A DNA stretch of 64,000 bases from DASXHZ01 sp036488085 (GTDB lineage: Bacteria > Acidobacteriota > Thermoanaerobaculia > Gp7-AA8), in the NCBI GenBank assembly GCA_036488085.1, contig DASXHZ010000065.1, forward strand, positions 124,001 to 188,000, read 5' to 3'. Positions within the stretch are counted from its first letter, which is position 1. Each line of letters opens with the position of its first letter. The notes below the pieces were generated by a model, which saw only the letters and a program-made list of their open reading frames with translations, was not told the origin of the DNA and made no database searches. The translations under genes and the position numbers were made by a program. Shown here one piece after another: positions 24,901 to 33,604 of this stretch.

Positions 24901-27414
24901 ATGGTGTCTTGGAAACTGCGCCTTCTCGCGACCGTCCTTTTCTCCACCGCCACCCTCGTCGTGTCGGCCGCCCCAACCTCCGACCGGGTCGCGGGCTACG
25001 ACCGCCCCCCGCAGTACGTCCTCGACGTCCTGCACGCGCCGGCGCCGCCGCGGCCGATCCTGAGTCCGACGCGGACGAGCGTGCTGCTGACGGCGTGGGT
25101 CACGTACGCGCCGATGACGCAGGTGGCGGAGCCGATTCTGAAGCTGGCGGGAGTGCGGCTCGAGCCGCGGACGCGGCGCAAGCACGACACTCCGGGCGGG
25201 TATGGCGTCGCGCCGTGCGCGCAGACGCTCTCGGTCGTCGACGTCGCGACGCGCGGCGAGACGCCGATCGCGCTGCCGGCCGGCGGCTGCGCGGACGGCT
25301 TCCTGTGGGCGCCCGACGGCCTCACCTTCGCGTTCCGCAACACCTCGCGCGACGCGGTGGAGCTGTGGGCCGGCGGGCGTGATGGCAAGACGCACCGGGT
25401 CGGCAACGTGCGGCTCAATCCGATGCTCGGCAGGTCGCTGCAGTGGGCGCCCGACAGCAAGACGCTCCTCGTCAAGGCCGTTCCCGACGACATCGGCCCC
25501 GTGCCCGCGGCGGAGACCGGAGGCGAGGGGCCGCGCATTCAGGAGTCGTCCGGCGGCGGCGGCGAGTTCAGCACCTATGAGGCGCGCGACACGCTGCGGA
25601 ACCAGGCTGACGAGGCGCTCTTCGAGTACTACGGCACGAGCCAGCTCGAATTCGTCGACGTCGCGAGCGGCGCCGTGACCCGCGTCGGGACGCCCGCGGT
25701 GGTGAGTGACTACGATCTCTCACCCGACGGCCAGCACATCCTGGTGACTCTGATCCGCAAGCCGTACTCGTATGCAGTGACCTACAACCGCTTCGCGCAT
25801 GATGTCGAGGTGTGGGACCGCGCGGGGAAGGCGACGCCGCTCGCACAGTTGCCGGTCGCGGAGCACGTACCGATCCACGGCGTGCCGACCGGTCCGCGCG
25901 AGCACGAGTGGCGTCCCACCGAGCCGGCGACGGTCGTTTGGGCCGAGGCGCTCGATGGGGGAGACTGGAAGACGAAGGTCCCCGCGCGCGACAAGGTGAT
26001 GATGCAGAGCGCGCCGTTCACATCGGCTCCTGTGGAGATCGCGCGCACGGAGCAGCGGTATCAAGGGATCGACTTTAGCGAGCAGCGCGGCGTCGCACTG
26101 CTTCAGGAGTACGACGACAACCGTCACTGGCGCCGGACGTCCCTGATCGACCCCGACCATCCCGAGACGAAGCCCGAGACGAAGCCCGAGACGAAGCCGC
26201 GGGTGATCTGGGACCTGTCGAGCGACGAGTCGTATGAGGATCCGGGCCAGCCGGTCTATCGGATGCTGCCGAACGGCAAGTGGGCCGTGCGGCAGCAGGG
26301 CGACACGATCTTCTTGGAGGGCGCGGGGGCGTCACCGGCCGGAGACCGGCCGTTCCTCGACAGTTTCGATCTTCGTACCGGGAAGTCGCGACGGCTGTTC
26401 CGCAGCGGCAAGGACGCGTACGAATACTTCGTGGGCCTCGGCAATGACGCGAGCAGCTCGTTTTTCACGTGGCGCCAGACTCCGTCGGAACCGCCGAATC
26501 TCATGTTGCGCACTCTCGGCTCGACGGTCGCAAATGCCGCCGCAGGCGAAGCGGTGGTCGCATCGACCGCGCTCGCGGTTACGCACATCCCGGACCCCAC
26601 CCCCGCCGTGCGCGCCATCAAGAAACGCTTGGTGACCTACAAGCGCAAGGATGGGGTGGACCTCTCGTTCACGCTCTACACGCCGCCCGATTACAAGGAG
26701 GGGACGCGCGTCCCGGCGATCCTCTACGCCTATCCGCTCGACTACGCCAACTCCAAGACGGCGGGCGAGATCAGCGGCTCCGACCAGCATTTCACGCAGT
26801 TGCGCGACTATCAGCTGCTGCTGCTCTCCGGATATGCGCTCATCGACAACGCGGCATTTCCGATCGTCGGAGACCCGCAGAAGGCGTACGACACCTACAT
26901 CGATCAACTCGTGGATGACGCGCAGGCCGCGGTGGACAAAGCGGTGGAGCTGGGCGTCGTCGATCGCGACCGCATCGGTGTGACGGGGCACAGCCACGGC
27001 GCGATGATGACCGCGAATCTCGTCGCCCACACCGACCTGTTCCGCGCCGGTGTCGCGACGAGCGGTGCGTACAACAAGACGCTGACGCCGTTCGGGTTCC
27101 AGAACGAGCGCCGCTCGGTGTGGAACGCTCAGGACACCTATCTGAAAGTCTCGCCGTACTTTTACGCCAACAAGATGCGCGCTCCGCTGCTCATCGTCCA
27201 CGGTGCGGACGACGCCAACCCGGGGACGACGCCGCTGCAGTCCGAGCTGCTGTACCAGGCGATCCGCGGCAACGGCGGAGTGACCCGTCTCGTCATGCTG
27301 CCTCACGAGCCGCACTGGTATTCGGCGATGGAGTCGAACGAACAGCTCGCCTATGATGAGCTGCGCTGGTTCGACAAGTATGTGAAGAACGGGGAGCCGC
27401 GGAAGCACGAGTGA
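24901..27414 (+). CDS. S9-family (prolyl oligopeptidase-type) peptidase, exported
   Basis: An 837-aa protein with a signal peptide (LRLLATVLFSTATLVVSAA). The N-terminal beta-propeller runs to about residue 560. The alpha/beta-hydrolase domain has the nucleophile Ser698 (GHSHGAMM), acid Asp770/771 (HGADDANPG) and His805 (PHEPHW). A short repeat of ETKPETKPETKP near residue 420 is odd and may be replication slippage. Such enzymes cleave peptides in the periplasm. A truncated paralogue of its last 110 residues lies at 12180-12521. Confidence 0.93.
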   Translation: MVSWKLRLLATVLFSTATLVVSAAPTSDRVAGYDRPPQYVLDVLHAPAPPRPILSPTRTSVLLTAWVTYAPMTQVAEPILKLAGVRLEPRTRRKHDTPGGYGVAPCAQTLSVVDVATRGETPIALPAGGCADGFLWAPDGLTFAFRNTSRDAVELWAGGRDGKTHRVGNVRLNPMLGRSLQWAPDSKTLLVKAVPDDIGPVPAAETGGEGPRIQESSGGGGEFSTYEARDTLRNQADEALFEYYGTSQLEFVDVASGAVTRVGTPAVVSDYDLSPDGQHILVTLIRKPYSYAVTYNRFAHDVEVWDRAGKATPLAQLPVAEHVPIHGVPTGPREHEWRPTEPATVVWAEALDGGDWKTKVPARDKVMMQSAPFTSAPVEIARTEQRYQGIDFSEQRGVALLQEYDDNRHWRRTSLIDPDHPETKPETKPETKPRVIWDLSSDESYEDPGQPVYRMLPNGKWAVRQQGDTIFLEGAGASPAGDRPFLDSFDLRTGKSRRLFRSGKDAYEYFVGLGNDASSSFFTWRQTPSEPPNLMLRTLGSTVANAAAGEAVVASTALAVTHIPDPTPAVRAIKKRLVTYKRKDGVDLSFTLYTPPDYKEGTRVPAILYAYPLDYANSKTAGEISGSDQHFTQLRDYQLLLLSGYALIDNAAFPIVGDPQKAYDTYIDQLVDDAQAAVDKAVELGVVDRDRIGVTGHSHGAMMTANLVAHTDLFRAGVATSGAYNKTLTPFGFQNERRSVWNAQDTYLKVSPYFYANKMRAPLLIVHGADDANPGTTPLQSELLYQAIRGNGGVTRLVMLPHEPHWYSAMESNEQLAYDELRWFDKYVKNGEPRKHE

Positions 27415-27427
27415 TCGGAGACACGCC

Positions 27428-27527
27428 CTCGCCAGGGACGACGATCCACCACAACAGCAAAGTCCGCGAGCTGTCGAAGGGGATGGTCACGCAGCTTCAT
27501 CTCGCACTCGTGATGGCGATCGACGCG
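27428..27527 (+). pseudogene. Scrap of the ABC transporter ATPase gene
   Basis: One hundred base pairs match the reverse complement of 38921-39019, inside the ABC ATPase gene, with a single inserted base. The translation is TTIHHNSKVRELSKGMVTQL onward to LALVMAIDA. It starts 13 bp after the S9 peptidase stop codon. Near identity suggests a recent copy or gene conversion, unlike the more diverged scraps elsewhere. Confidence 0.92.
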
Positions 27528-27838
27528 GCGGAACGTCGGATTGCGCACGACGTCAGTGCCCCACCCCCCGATGCCGCGGCACCCGAGGTCGACGTCGAGC
27601 CACCCGCGTCGCGACGCTCCTCTTCGTAACCCTCTTGCTCGCTTCCGCCGCCCACGCTGCGCAGAGCGTTCTTCTGCGGCCCGAACGCGCACGCAGCAAT
27701 AGATCCGCGACACGATGTTCGTCCGCTACACGGGTTGAAGCTGCACTCCGCGCCCGCATCGTTTTGTGCGGCGCCGCTTCTCACTCCGATGGCCAGTAGC
27801 ACAAGAACCGCGGCTGCACTGATCCGGAGAGCGCGCAT
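27497..27838 (-). pseudogene. Signal-peptide open frame running through a mosaic of gene scraps
   Basis: A 113-codon frame starts with a convincing signal peptide (LRISAAAVLVLLAIGVRSGAAQ) but then enters sequence that resembles other genes. Bases 27694-27732 resemble the end of a LamG repeat (33399-33440; AATAGATCCGCGACACGATG). Bases 27645-27690 resemble the 5' end of the amidohydrolase gene (33665-33710). Bases 27558-27586 resemble, inverted, the LamG/amidohydrolase junction (33579-33604). It is probably the N-terminus of a lost exported protein fused to debris. Translation past the signal peptide is unlikely to be meaningful. Confidence 0.5.
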
Positions 27839-28075
27839 CCCATCCGGCTGGTGAACACGCGGTCATCGTGCAAGATGTGCGCACGCGCGGGGATCGGTGG
27901 CGACAAGGGATTACACCCTCACAGTGCCGCGCGGCGGTGTATGAAATCGCGGACAGGAATGTCGGATGAAGCGGACAATGATGCCGCCTTTCCCATGTTC
28001 ACTCACCGTACACCCCGCTGGGGGGGTGGAAAATCGTTCGGGGTGGCACTCCTATATGTATGGGAGGAATTCAAT
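27839..28075. other. Upstream region of the haem peroxidase gene
   Basis: About 240 bp. The peroxidase frame is open through it, but codon use and amino acids are not protein-like. A strong ribosome site (GGGAGGAATTC) before 28076 marks the real start. A G-run (GCTGGGGGGGTGG) lies near 28020. Confidence 0.4.
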
Positions 28076-29620
28076 ATGGGCGATGATCTCCGGAAGGCGA
28101 CTCACGCGAGCCCCAAGAACTTCATCCGCCCCCACGGCGTCGGCCTGCGCGGGCTGAACGTCCCGCGCGGATCGGAGCAGTTCGAAGGCCGTTTCGGCCG
28201 GATGTTCCGCACGCTGATGCCGGCGGAGCACACGGATGAAGATCTCAACAAACTCGGCGCCGTCGGACACATGACCGCCAAGTTTGAAGCAACGCAGACT
28301 CCGGAAACGGAGGCGGACGACGAAGAGAATGTCGATGGCGACAAGATCCACATTCCCGCCGGCTACACGTACTTCGGCCAGTTCGTCGACCACGACATCA
28401 CCTTCGATCCCGCCAGCAGCCTGCAGAAGCAGAACGATCCCGACGCGTTGACCGACTTCCGCACCCCGCGTTTCGATCTGGACTCCGTCTACGGCCGCGG
28501 GCCCGATGATCAGCCGTACCTCTACGACGGACCGAAGCGGATGCTCCTCGGCGAGCCGATCGACCTCCAGCCCGGCGGTACGCAGGCCTTCGATCTGCCG
28601 CGCTCGTCGAACGGACGCGCGCTCATCGGCGATCCGCGCAATGACGAAAACGCCATCGTCTCCCAGTTTCAAGGAATTATGCTCCGCTTCCACAACCGCG
28701 TGGCCGACCTTCTCGGCGACGACGCCTCGTTTGCCGAGATCCAGCAGACCGTGCGCTGGCACTACCAGTGGGCCGTCCTGCACGACTACCTGCCGGTCAT
28801 TGCCGGCGAGAAAGTCGTGAAGACCATCCTTCCCCACATGGACAATGGGACGTCGATCAAGATCGACAAACCGCAGTTGGCGTTTTTCAAGTGGCGCGAT
28901 GACCCCTTCATGCCGGTGGAGTTCTCCGTCGCCGCCTACCGCTTCGGCCATTCGATGATCCGGCCGATCTATCGCCTCAACCGCGGCATGAACGGAAGCG
29001 CGGAGCCCCGCATCCTCATCTTCGCCGATCAGGAGCCGAGCCTCGTCGGCTTCCGTCCGCTGGACAAGCACCGCACGATCGAGTGGGATCTCTTCTTTCA
29101 GCTCCGCAAGAACGCTCCGGTGCTCGGGAAAGACCGGCTGCAGCCGGCGTACAAGATCGATTCGTCGCTGGTGAATCCGCTCGGACATCTGCCACCGGCC
29201 GTGGCTTCGAATCCGGCTGTCCTGGCGCAGCGCAACCTCTTGCGCGGGAAATTCTTCGGCCTGCCGTCGGGGCAAACGGTCGCGCGTTACATGGGTCAGC
29301 AACCGCTCACCGAAGATCAACTGAAAGTCGGAAAAGCGCCGGACGACGCTGAAAATGAGCGCCTGGTCGACGTCAGCAAGAAGTTCGAGGACAACGCGCC
29401 CCTCTGGTACTACATCCTCGCCGAGGCGCAGCACCAGCATGCAGGGAGACACCTCGGCACCGTCGGCGGCCGCATCGTGGCGGAGGTGATCATCGGCCTG
29501 ATCATCGGTGACAACTTCTCGTACATTTCGCAGGATCCGACGTGGCGTCCGGCGACGGAACTCTGCCGCGACGGGAAGAACTTCCGGATCGCCGATCTGG
29601 TCGCTGCCGCCATCGGGTGA
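28076..29620 (+). CDS. Animal-type haem peroxidase (peroxidasin/peroxicin-like)
   Basis: A 514-aa protein of the animal haem peroxidase superfamily. The start at 28076 is set by GGGAGG upstream and by where similarity begins. The distal site is YFGQFVDHDITFDP, with the distal Gln and His106 and the Asp next to it. The central helix RNDENAIVSQFQGIMLRFHN (cut) and proximal His292 (YRFGHSMIRP) are present. No signal peptide is seen, so it is cytoplasmic or exported by another route. Bacterial members oxidise halides or organic substrates with peroxide; the substrate here is unknown. It converges with the kinase gene. Confidence 0.93.
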   Translation: MGDDLRKATHASPKNFIRPHGVGLRGLNVPRGSEQFEGRFGRMFRTLMPAEHTDEDLNKLGAVGHMTAKFEATQTPETEADDEENVDGDKIHIPAGYTYFGQFVDHDITFDPASSLQKQNDPDALTDFRTPRFDLDSVYGRGPDDQPYLYDGPKRMLLGEPIDLQPGGTQAFDLPRSSNGRALIGDPRNDENAIVSQFQGIMLRFHNRVADLLGDDASFAEIQQTVRWHYQWAVLHDYLPVIAGEKVVKTILPHMDNGTSIKIDKPQLAFFKWRDDPFMPVEFSVAAYRFGHSMIRPIYRLNRGMNGSAEPRILIFADQEPSLVGFRPLDKHRTIEWDLFFQLRKNAPVLGKDRLQPAYKIDSSLVNPLGHLPPAVASNPAVLAQRNLLRGKFFGLPSGQTVARYMGQQPLTEDQLKVGKAPDDAENERLVDVSKKFEDNAPLWYYILAEAQHQHAGRHLGTVGGRIVAEVIIGLIIGDNFSYISQDPTWRPATELCRDGKNFRIADLVAAAIG

Positions 29621-29646
29621 TCGAAGACCGCGGGTCTTCGATCACC
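29616..29646. terminator. Perfect inverted repeat spanning both convergent stop codons
   Basis: GGTGATCGAAGACC, a GCG loop and GGTCTTCGATCACC form a perfect 14-bp stem. The left arm contains the TGA of the peroxidase gene and the right arm contains the stop of the kinase gene. It would work as a hairpin on both strands. No T-run follows on either side, so termination efficiency is uncertain. Confidence 0.65.
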
Positions 29647-32116
29647 GCACCCCGCTCACCGTGAACAACGACGTCAGCAACAGTTTGTACCCGAACACGT
29701 AGCTGTCGCTGTCGCTCGCGTAGAGAATCGGGAAGACGCCTTCGACACCTGCTGGATCGGGGGGCAACATGCTGCGGACGAAGCGGCGGGCGCCGGTGGT
29801 GAGGTCGATGGCGTAGACGTCGCTCTTCTTGCTGTCGCGGCGGCAGACGAAGATCTCGTTTTCGCTCGGCCAGTGCACTGGGAGGTCGCCGGATTCGGTG
29901 CCGGGGAGAGGGTGTGGAGGGGTGACGCCGTCGGTTGGGCAGATGAACGGAACCTGGTTCGCGTCGATCGCGACGACGTGGCTGCCGTCGGGCGAAATGG
30001 CCATGTAGAACCACGAGCCGACGGCGGTTTCACTGAGTACCTGCGCGTCACCGCCGTCGGCGCCGACGCGCCAGAGGCGCGTTTCTTCATCGCCGGAGGA
30101 GCCGAGGACCAGGAGTTCTTTTTCGCCGGGGAGAAATCGGACGGTCTGGAAGCGGTCGACTCCGCGCACCGGGATATCGCGCATGGAGCCGGCGCCGGTC
30201 GGTACGAGCATGACCCGCTCCGGTTTGTCGTTGGAGAGTGCGAGCACGTGCTCGCCGTCGCTTGACAAGTCGCGAGCGCGTCCTTCGTCGAGACGCGTCG
30301 CCGGTCCGCCCTGCGTGTCGCGCAGGTAGAAGGTGAATTTCCCGCCGTTCGCGATGCCCTGCTCCTCGAACAAGAGCGTCTTTCCGTCGCTCGAAAGACG
30401 CATCGGGAAGGACCAGTCGAACCACGACAGGTCGCGGTTGATCTCCTCGCCGTCAACGTGGCCGACGATGTAGCGGCGCGGGTTCTGATGTGTGACGAGC
30501 AGCGTTCCGTCCGGCGCGATGTCGTGGAGGAAGACGCCGCCGAGCGTGTTGAAAACCTCGCGAGACTCCCGGCCGCGCGAGACGGCGTAAATGGTGACGT
30601 TGCGCCCCTCCTGGCCGTGCTTCGGCACGCCGCTGTACCAGATCTCGCCGGTCAACGGATTCCACGCCAGTCCCCAGGCGATGTAGAGATCGTCCGTGAG
30701 CGATTCGGCATGGCCGTGAAGGTCGACCACTCGCACGGTGCCGAAGTTGTCGCCGGCGAAGGGGTGCTCGATGAATGCGATCTCGCGGCCGTCCGGTGAG
30801 ATCCGCATGTCGCTGATCCACGACGGCGATTCGTACACGCGGTGTCCGACCGGATACTCGATCTGGTAGCCGTGCTCCGACCGCCGCGCGACCGCGAGCT
30901 GCCGCCCGTCGGGCGACCAATCCGCCTCGTTCACGTCCTTCGCCATGGGGCGGGGGACGCCGCCGGCCAGCGCGACGCGGGCGAGCGTTCCGGAAGCGAG
31001 GAAGCCAATCTCGTTACGGCGGCCGAGGGAGACCGCGAGCTCGCCGTTGCGCGAGACGGCGTGGATCGAGCCGCTGATGCCGAGGGAGCGCGTTTCCGGC
31101 ATGCCGCCGTGAGAGACGAAGACCTCCAGCGGCTGATCGTTCCACGCCGCTCCGTAGACGATGTTGCCGTCCGGCGCGAAGCGCGCTTGAGCCACGTTGC
31201 CGCGGCGGAACGTGATCTGCGTGACCTCCGCCGGCGCGGGCGTGGCCATCGTGACGACGGCCGCCGGGCCTGAGGGCGCGATGTCGATCATCTCCATGTG
31301 GAGGGCGAGGTCGTGCGCGGAGTGGAATCGCTCCTCGCGATTCTTCTCGAGACAGCGCAGCAGCGTGGACGCGAGCACGGCGGGGAAGGGCGGGGTCTCG
31401 AGCCGCGGCGCCTCCTCGATCAGGATCGCGGTGATCGTCTCGGCCGTGGTGTCACGCAGGAACGGGGTGCGCCCGGTCAGCATCTCGTACATCAAGACGC
31501 CGAAGCTGAAGATGTCGCTGCGCGGGTCGACGGTCTCGCCGCGGAGCTGCTCCGGCGACATGTAGGCGATGGTGCCGAAGACCATGCCGGCTTCGGAGAT
31601 GCGCTCGGTCGGCGCATTGCGCGTATTTCCCAATGTGTGCGCGACTTTCGCGAGGCCGAAGTCGAGGATCTTCACCGAGCCGTCGGCGAGGATGAAGACG
31701 TTCGCCGGCTTGAGGTCGCGATGGACGATGCCGCGTACGTGCGCCGCCGCCACGCCGCGCAGGATCTGCTGCGCCCACGCGAGCGACCGGCGCAGCGGCA
31801 CCGCCCCGCGTTCGAGTACTTCGGCGAGCGACTGGCCTTCCAGCAGCTCCGTGACGAGGTAGGGGGTCGAGTCCGACGTCCCGAAGTCGTGGATCGTGAC
31901 GATGTTGGGATGGTGCAGCGCCGCCGTCGCGCGTGCCTCCTGTTCGAAGCGCAGGAGCCGCGACTCGTCGTTGATGAGCTCCGCCGGGAGGATCTTCAGC
32001 GCCACGTCGCGATGCAACGACGAGTCGGTGGCGCGGTAGACCTCTCCCATCCCTCCCGAGCCGATGGGGCAAACGATCTCGTAACGTCCGAGCGACGTTC
32101 CGGGGGCGATGGGCAC
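29642..32116 (-). CDS. Ser/Thr protein kinase with C-terminal TolB-like propeller
   Basis: An 824-aa protein. The Hanks-type kinase domain (about 10-270) has a glycine loop GSGGMGEVY (19-27), Lys41 (VALKIL), catalytic HRDLKPAN (Asp134), DFGLA (152-156) and SPEQLRGE. The rest (about 300-824) is a WD40/TolB-like propeller (FAPDGNIVYGAAWN, WSPDGRQLAVARRS, ISPDGREIAF). No clear transmembrane helix separates the two parts, so the propeller may be cytoplasmic. This architecture is common in Acidobacteriota. Substrates are unknown. A decayed copy of its propeller is at 18060-18556. Confidence 0.95.
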   Translation of the reverse strand: MPIAPGTSLGRYEIVCPIGSGGMGEVYRATDSSLHRDVALKILPAELINDESRLLRFEQEARATAALHHPNIVTIHDFGTSDSTPYLVTELLEGQSLAEVLERGAVPLRRSLAWAQQILRGVAAAHVRGIVHRDLKPANVFILADGSVKILDFGLAKVAHTLGNTRNAPTERISEAGMVFGTIAYMSPEQLRGETVDPRSDIFSFGVLMYEMLTGRTPFLRDTTAETITAILIEEAPRLETPPFPAVLASTLLRCLEKNREERFHSAHDLALHMEMIDIAPSGPAAVVTMATPAPAEVTQITFRRGNVAQARFAPDGNIVYGAAWNDQPLEVFVSHGGMPETRSLGISGSIHAVSRNGELAVSLGRRNEIGFLASGTLARVALAGGVPRPMAKDVNEADWSPDGRQLAVARRSEHGYQIEYPVGHRVYESPSWISDMRISPDGREIAFIEHPFAGDNFGTVRVVDLHGHAESLTDDLYIAWGLAWNPLTGEIWYSGVPKHGQEGRNVTIYAVSRGRESREVFNTLGGVFLHDIAPDGTLLVTHQNPRRYIVGHVDGEEINRDLSWFDWSFPMRLSSDGKTLLFEEQGIANGGKFTFYLRDTQGGPATRLDEGRARDLSSDGEHVLALSNDKPERVMLVPTGAGSMRDIPVRGVDRFQTVRFLPGEKELLVLGSSGDEETRLWRVGADGGDAQVLSETAVGSWFYMAISPDGSHVVAIDANQVPFICPTDGVTPPHPLPGTESGDLPVHWPSENEIFVCRRDSKKSDVYAIDLTTGARRFVRSMLPPDPAGVEGVFPILYASDSDSYVFGYKLLLTSLFTVSGVR

Positions 32117-32236
32117 GTCAGAAGGATAGCGTCAGCCGCCTCTCCGTGCGTTTCGGATCACGAAAACTTGTGCGGAGAAGTACTGACATATCATGCGTCC
32201 TCTGGCGACGTCCTGTCGCACGGTCGGAGGTAACAC

Positions 32237-33604
32237 ATGAGAACCGCTTGGACTTTGACGGTGCTGACGGCGCTGCTCCTGATTGCCGCCTCGGCGTCGG
32301 CGCAGTCGAATCAATTCCTGAGTCTGCAGGGTTATCCGCAACACGGCTACATCGAAGTGCCGGCAGACACCGCCCTCGACGCGCCGCAGATGACGGTCGA
32401 GGCGTGGGTCTCCGTTCACGATGCACACGGAGGGAACGGCTGTTCTTCGATCGCCGGAGACGGCTACCTCACCGGCTGGTGGCTCGGCGTCTGTGGCGAC
32501 TCGATGAGGAGCTATTTCAACGGCGTCAGCAGCACGAAGACCGGCGGGACGATCCCGGTGGACACCTGGGTCCACATCGCCGCGGTGACCGATGGAACGA
32601 CGCGCAAGCACTACATCAACGGCGAGCTCGTGTTCTCGTCAGCGGAAACCGCACTGCGCTCCACGTCGACAAAGCCGGTCCGCATCGGGAGCGATCCCGA
32701 CTGGGACTACACGGTTGCGGGAGGGATCGACGATCTGAGGATCTGGAGTGTCGCGCGGACACAGGATCAGATCCGCCAGACGATGTTCGCCCGCTACACG
32801 CCGTCAATCAATCCGGCGCTGTTCCCGTCGCTCGAAGCGTGGTACGCATTCGAAGGTGACGCGAAGGACTCCTGGCACACGCACAACGGAGCGATCGTCG
32901 GAAATGGATTTGGCTTCGCGCAGGGGACGGTGTTCCCGAACCAGTCGCTGACACTGCAGGGGTATCCGCAGCACGGCTGGGTCGAGATTCCCGCGGACAC
33001 GGCCCTCGACACGCCCCAGATGACGATCGAGGCGTGGGTGTCGGTGCGTGATGCGCACGGCACGAATGCCTGCTCTTCAATCGCCGGGAACGGATACACC
33101 ACCGGCTGGTGGGTCGGCATCTGCGGCACGACGTTGCGCAGCTATATGAACGGCTCGGGAAGCGTGAAGGACGGCGGAACGATCCCGGCCACCGCCAATA
33201 CCTGGGTCCACATTGCGGTGGTGACGGATGGCACGACCCGCAGGCACTACGTCAACGGGGATCTGGTTCTGGAATCGGCGGAAACCGCGGCACGGTCAAC
33301 GTCGACGCGCGCACCGCGCATCGGGAGCGATCCTGACTGGGATTTCATGGCGGCTGGCTCGATCGACGACCTCCGTATCTGGAGCGTCGCGCGGACCCAG
33401 CAACAGATCCTCGACACGATGTTCGTCCGCTTCACTCCGAATGTGCCTACCACGTGGTTTCCGTCGCTGGAGGCGTGGTACGCGTTCGAAGGGGACGTGA
33501 GGGACTCGTGGCATTCACACCACGGGACGTTCAACGGAACCGGCCTCGGATTCGCGCAGGGGACGGTGTTCACGGTGCCGCGGCATCGAGGCGTGGGGCA
33601 TTGA
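32237..33604 (+). CDS. Secreted protein with two LamG/concanavalin-like domains
   Basis: A 455-aa protein with a signal peptide (LTVLTALLLIAASASAQ). Two tandem LamG-type domains of about 208 residues are near-duplicates (LQGYPQHGYIEVPADTALD and LQGYPQHGWVEIPADTALD; GGIDDLRIWSVARTQDQI and GSIDDLRIWSVARTQQQI). These domains bind sugars or proteins. The second repeat ends with FAQGTVF and then VPRHRGVGH, where the first continues into the next repeat. A third repeat may therefore have been lost by deletion. The stop codon overlaps the amidohydrolase start (TGATG). Confidence 0.85.
   Translation: MRTAWTLTVLTALLLIAASASAQSNQFLSLQGYPQHGYIEVPADTALDAPQMTVEAWVSVHDAHGGNGCSSIAGDGYLTGWWLGVCGDSMRSYFNGVSSTKTGGTIPVDTWVHIAAVTDGTTRKHYINGELVFSSAETALRSTSTKPVRIGSDPDWDYTVAGGIDDLRIWSVARTQDQIRQTMFARYTPSINPALFPSLEAWYAFEGDAKDSWHTHNGAIVGNGFGFAQGTVFPNQSLTLQGYPQHGWVEIPADTALDTPQMTIEAWVSVRDAHGTNACSSIAGNGYTTGWWVGICGTTLRSYMNGSGSVKDGGTIPATANTWVHIAVVTDGTTRRHYVNGDLVLESAETAARSTSTRAPRIGSDPDWDFMAAGSIDDLRIWSVARTQQQILDTMFVRFTPNVPTTWFPSLEAWYAFEGDVRDSWHSHHGTFNGTGLGFAQGTVFTVPRHRGVGH

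Noticed and set aside
28052..29452. A 466-codon minus-strand open frame opposite the peroxidase
   Set aside because: Antisense to clear peroxidase motifs and without protein-like features.
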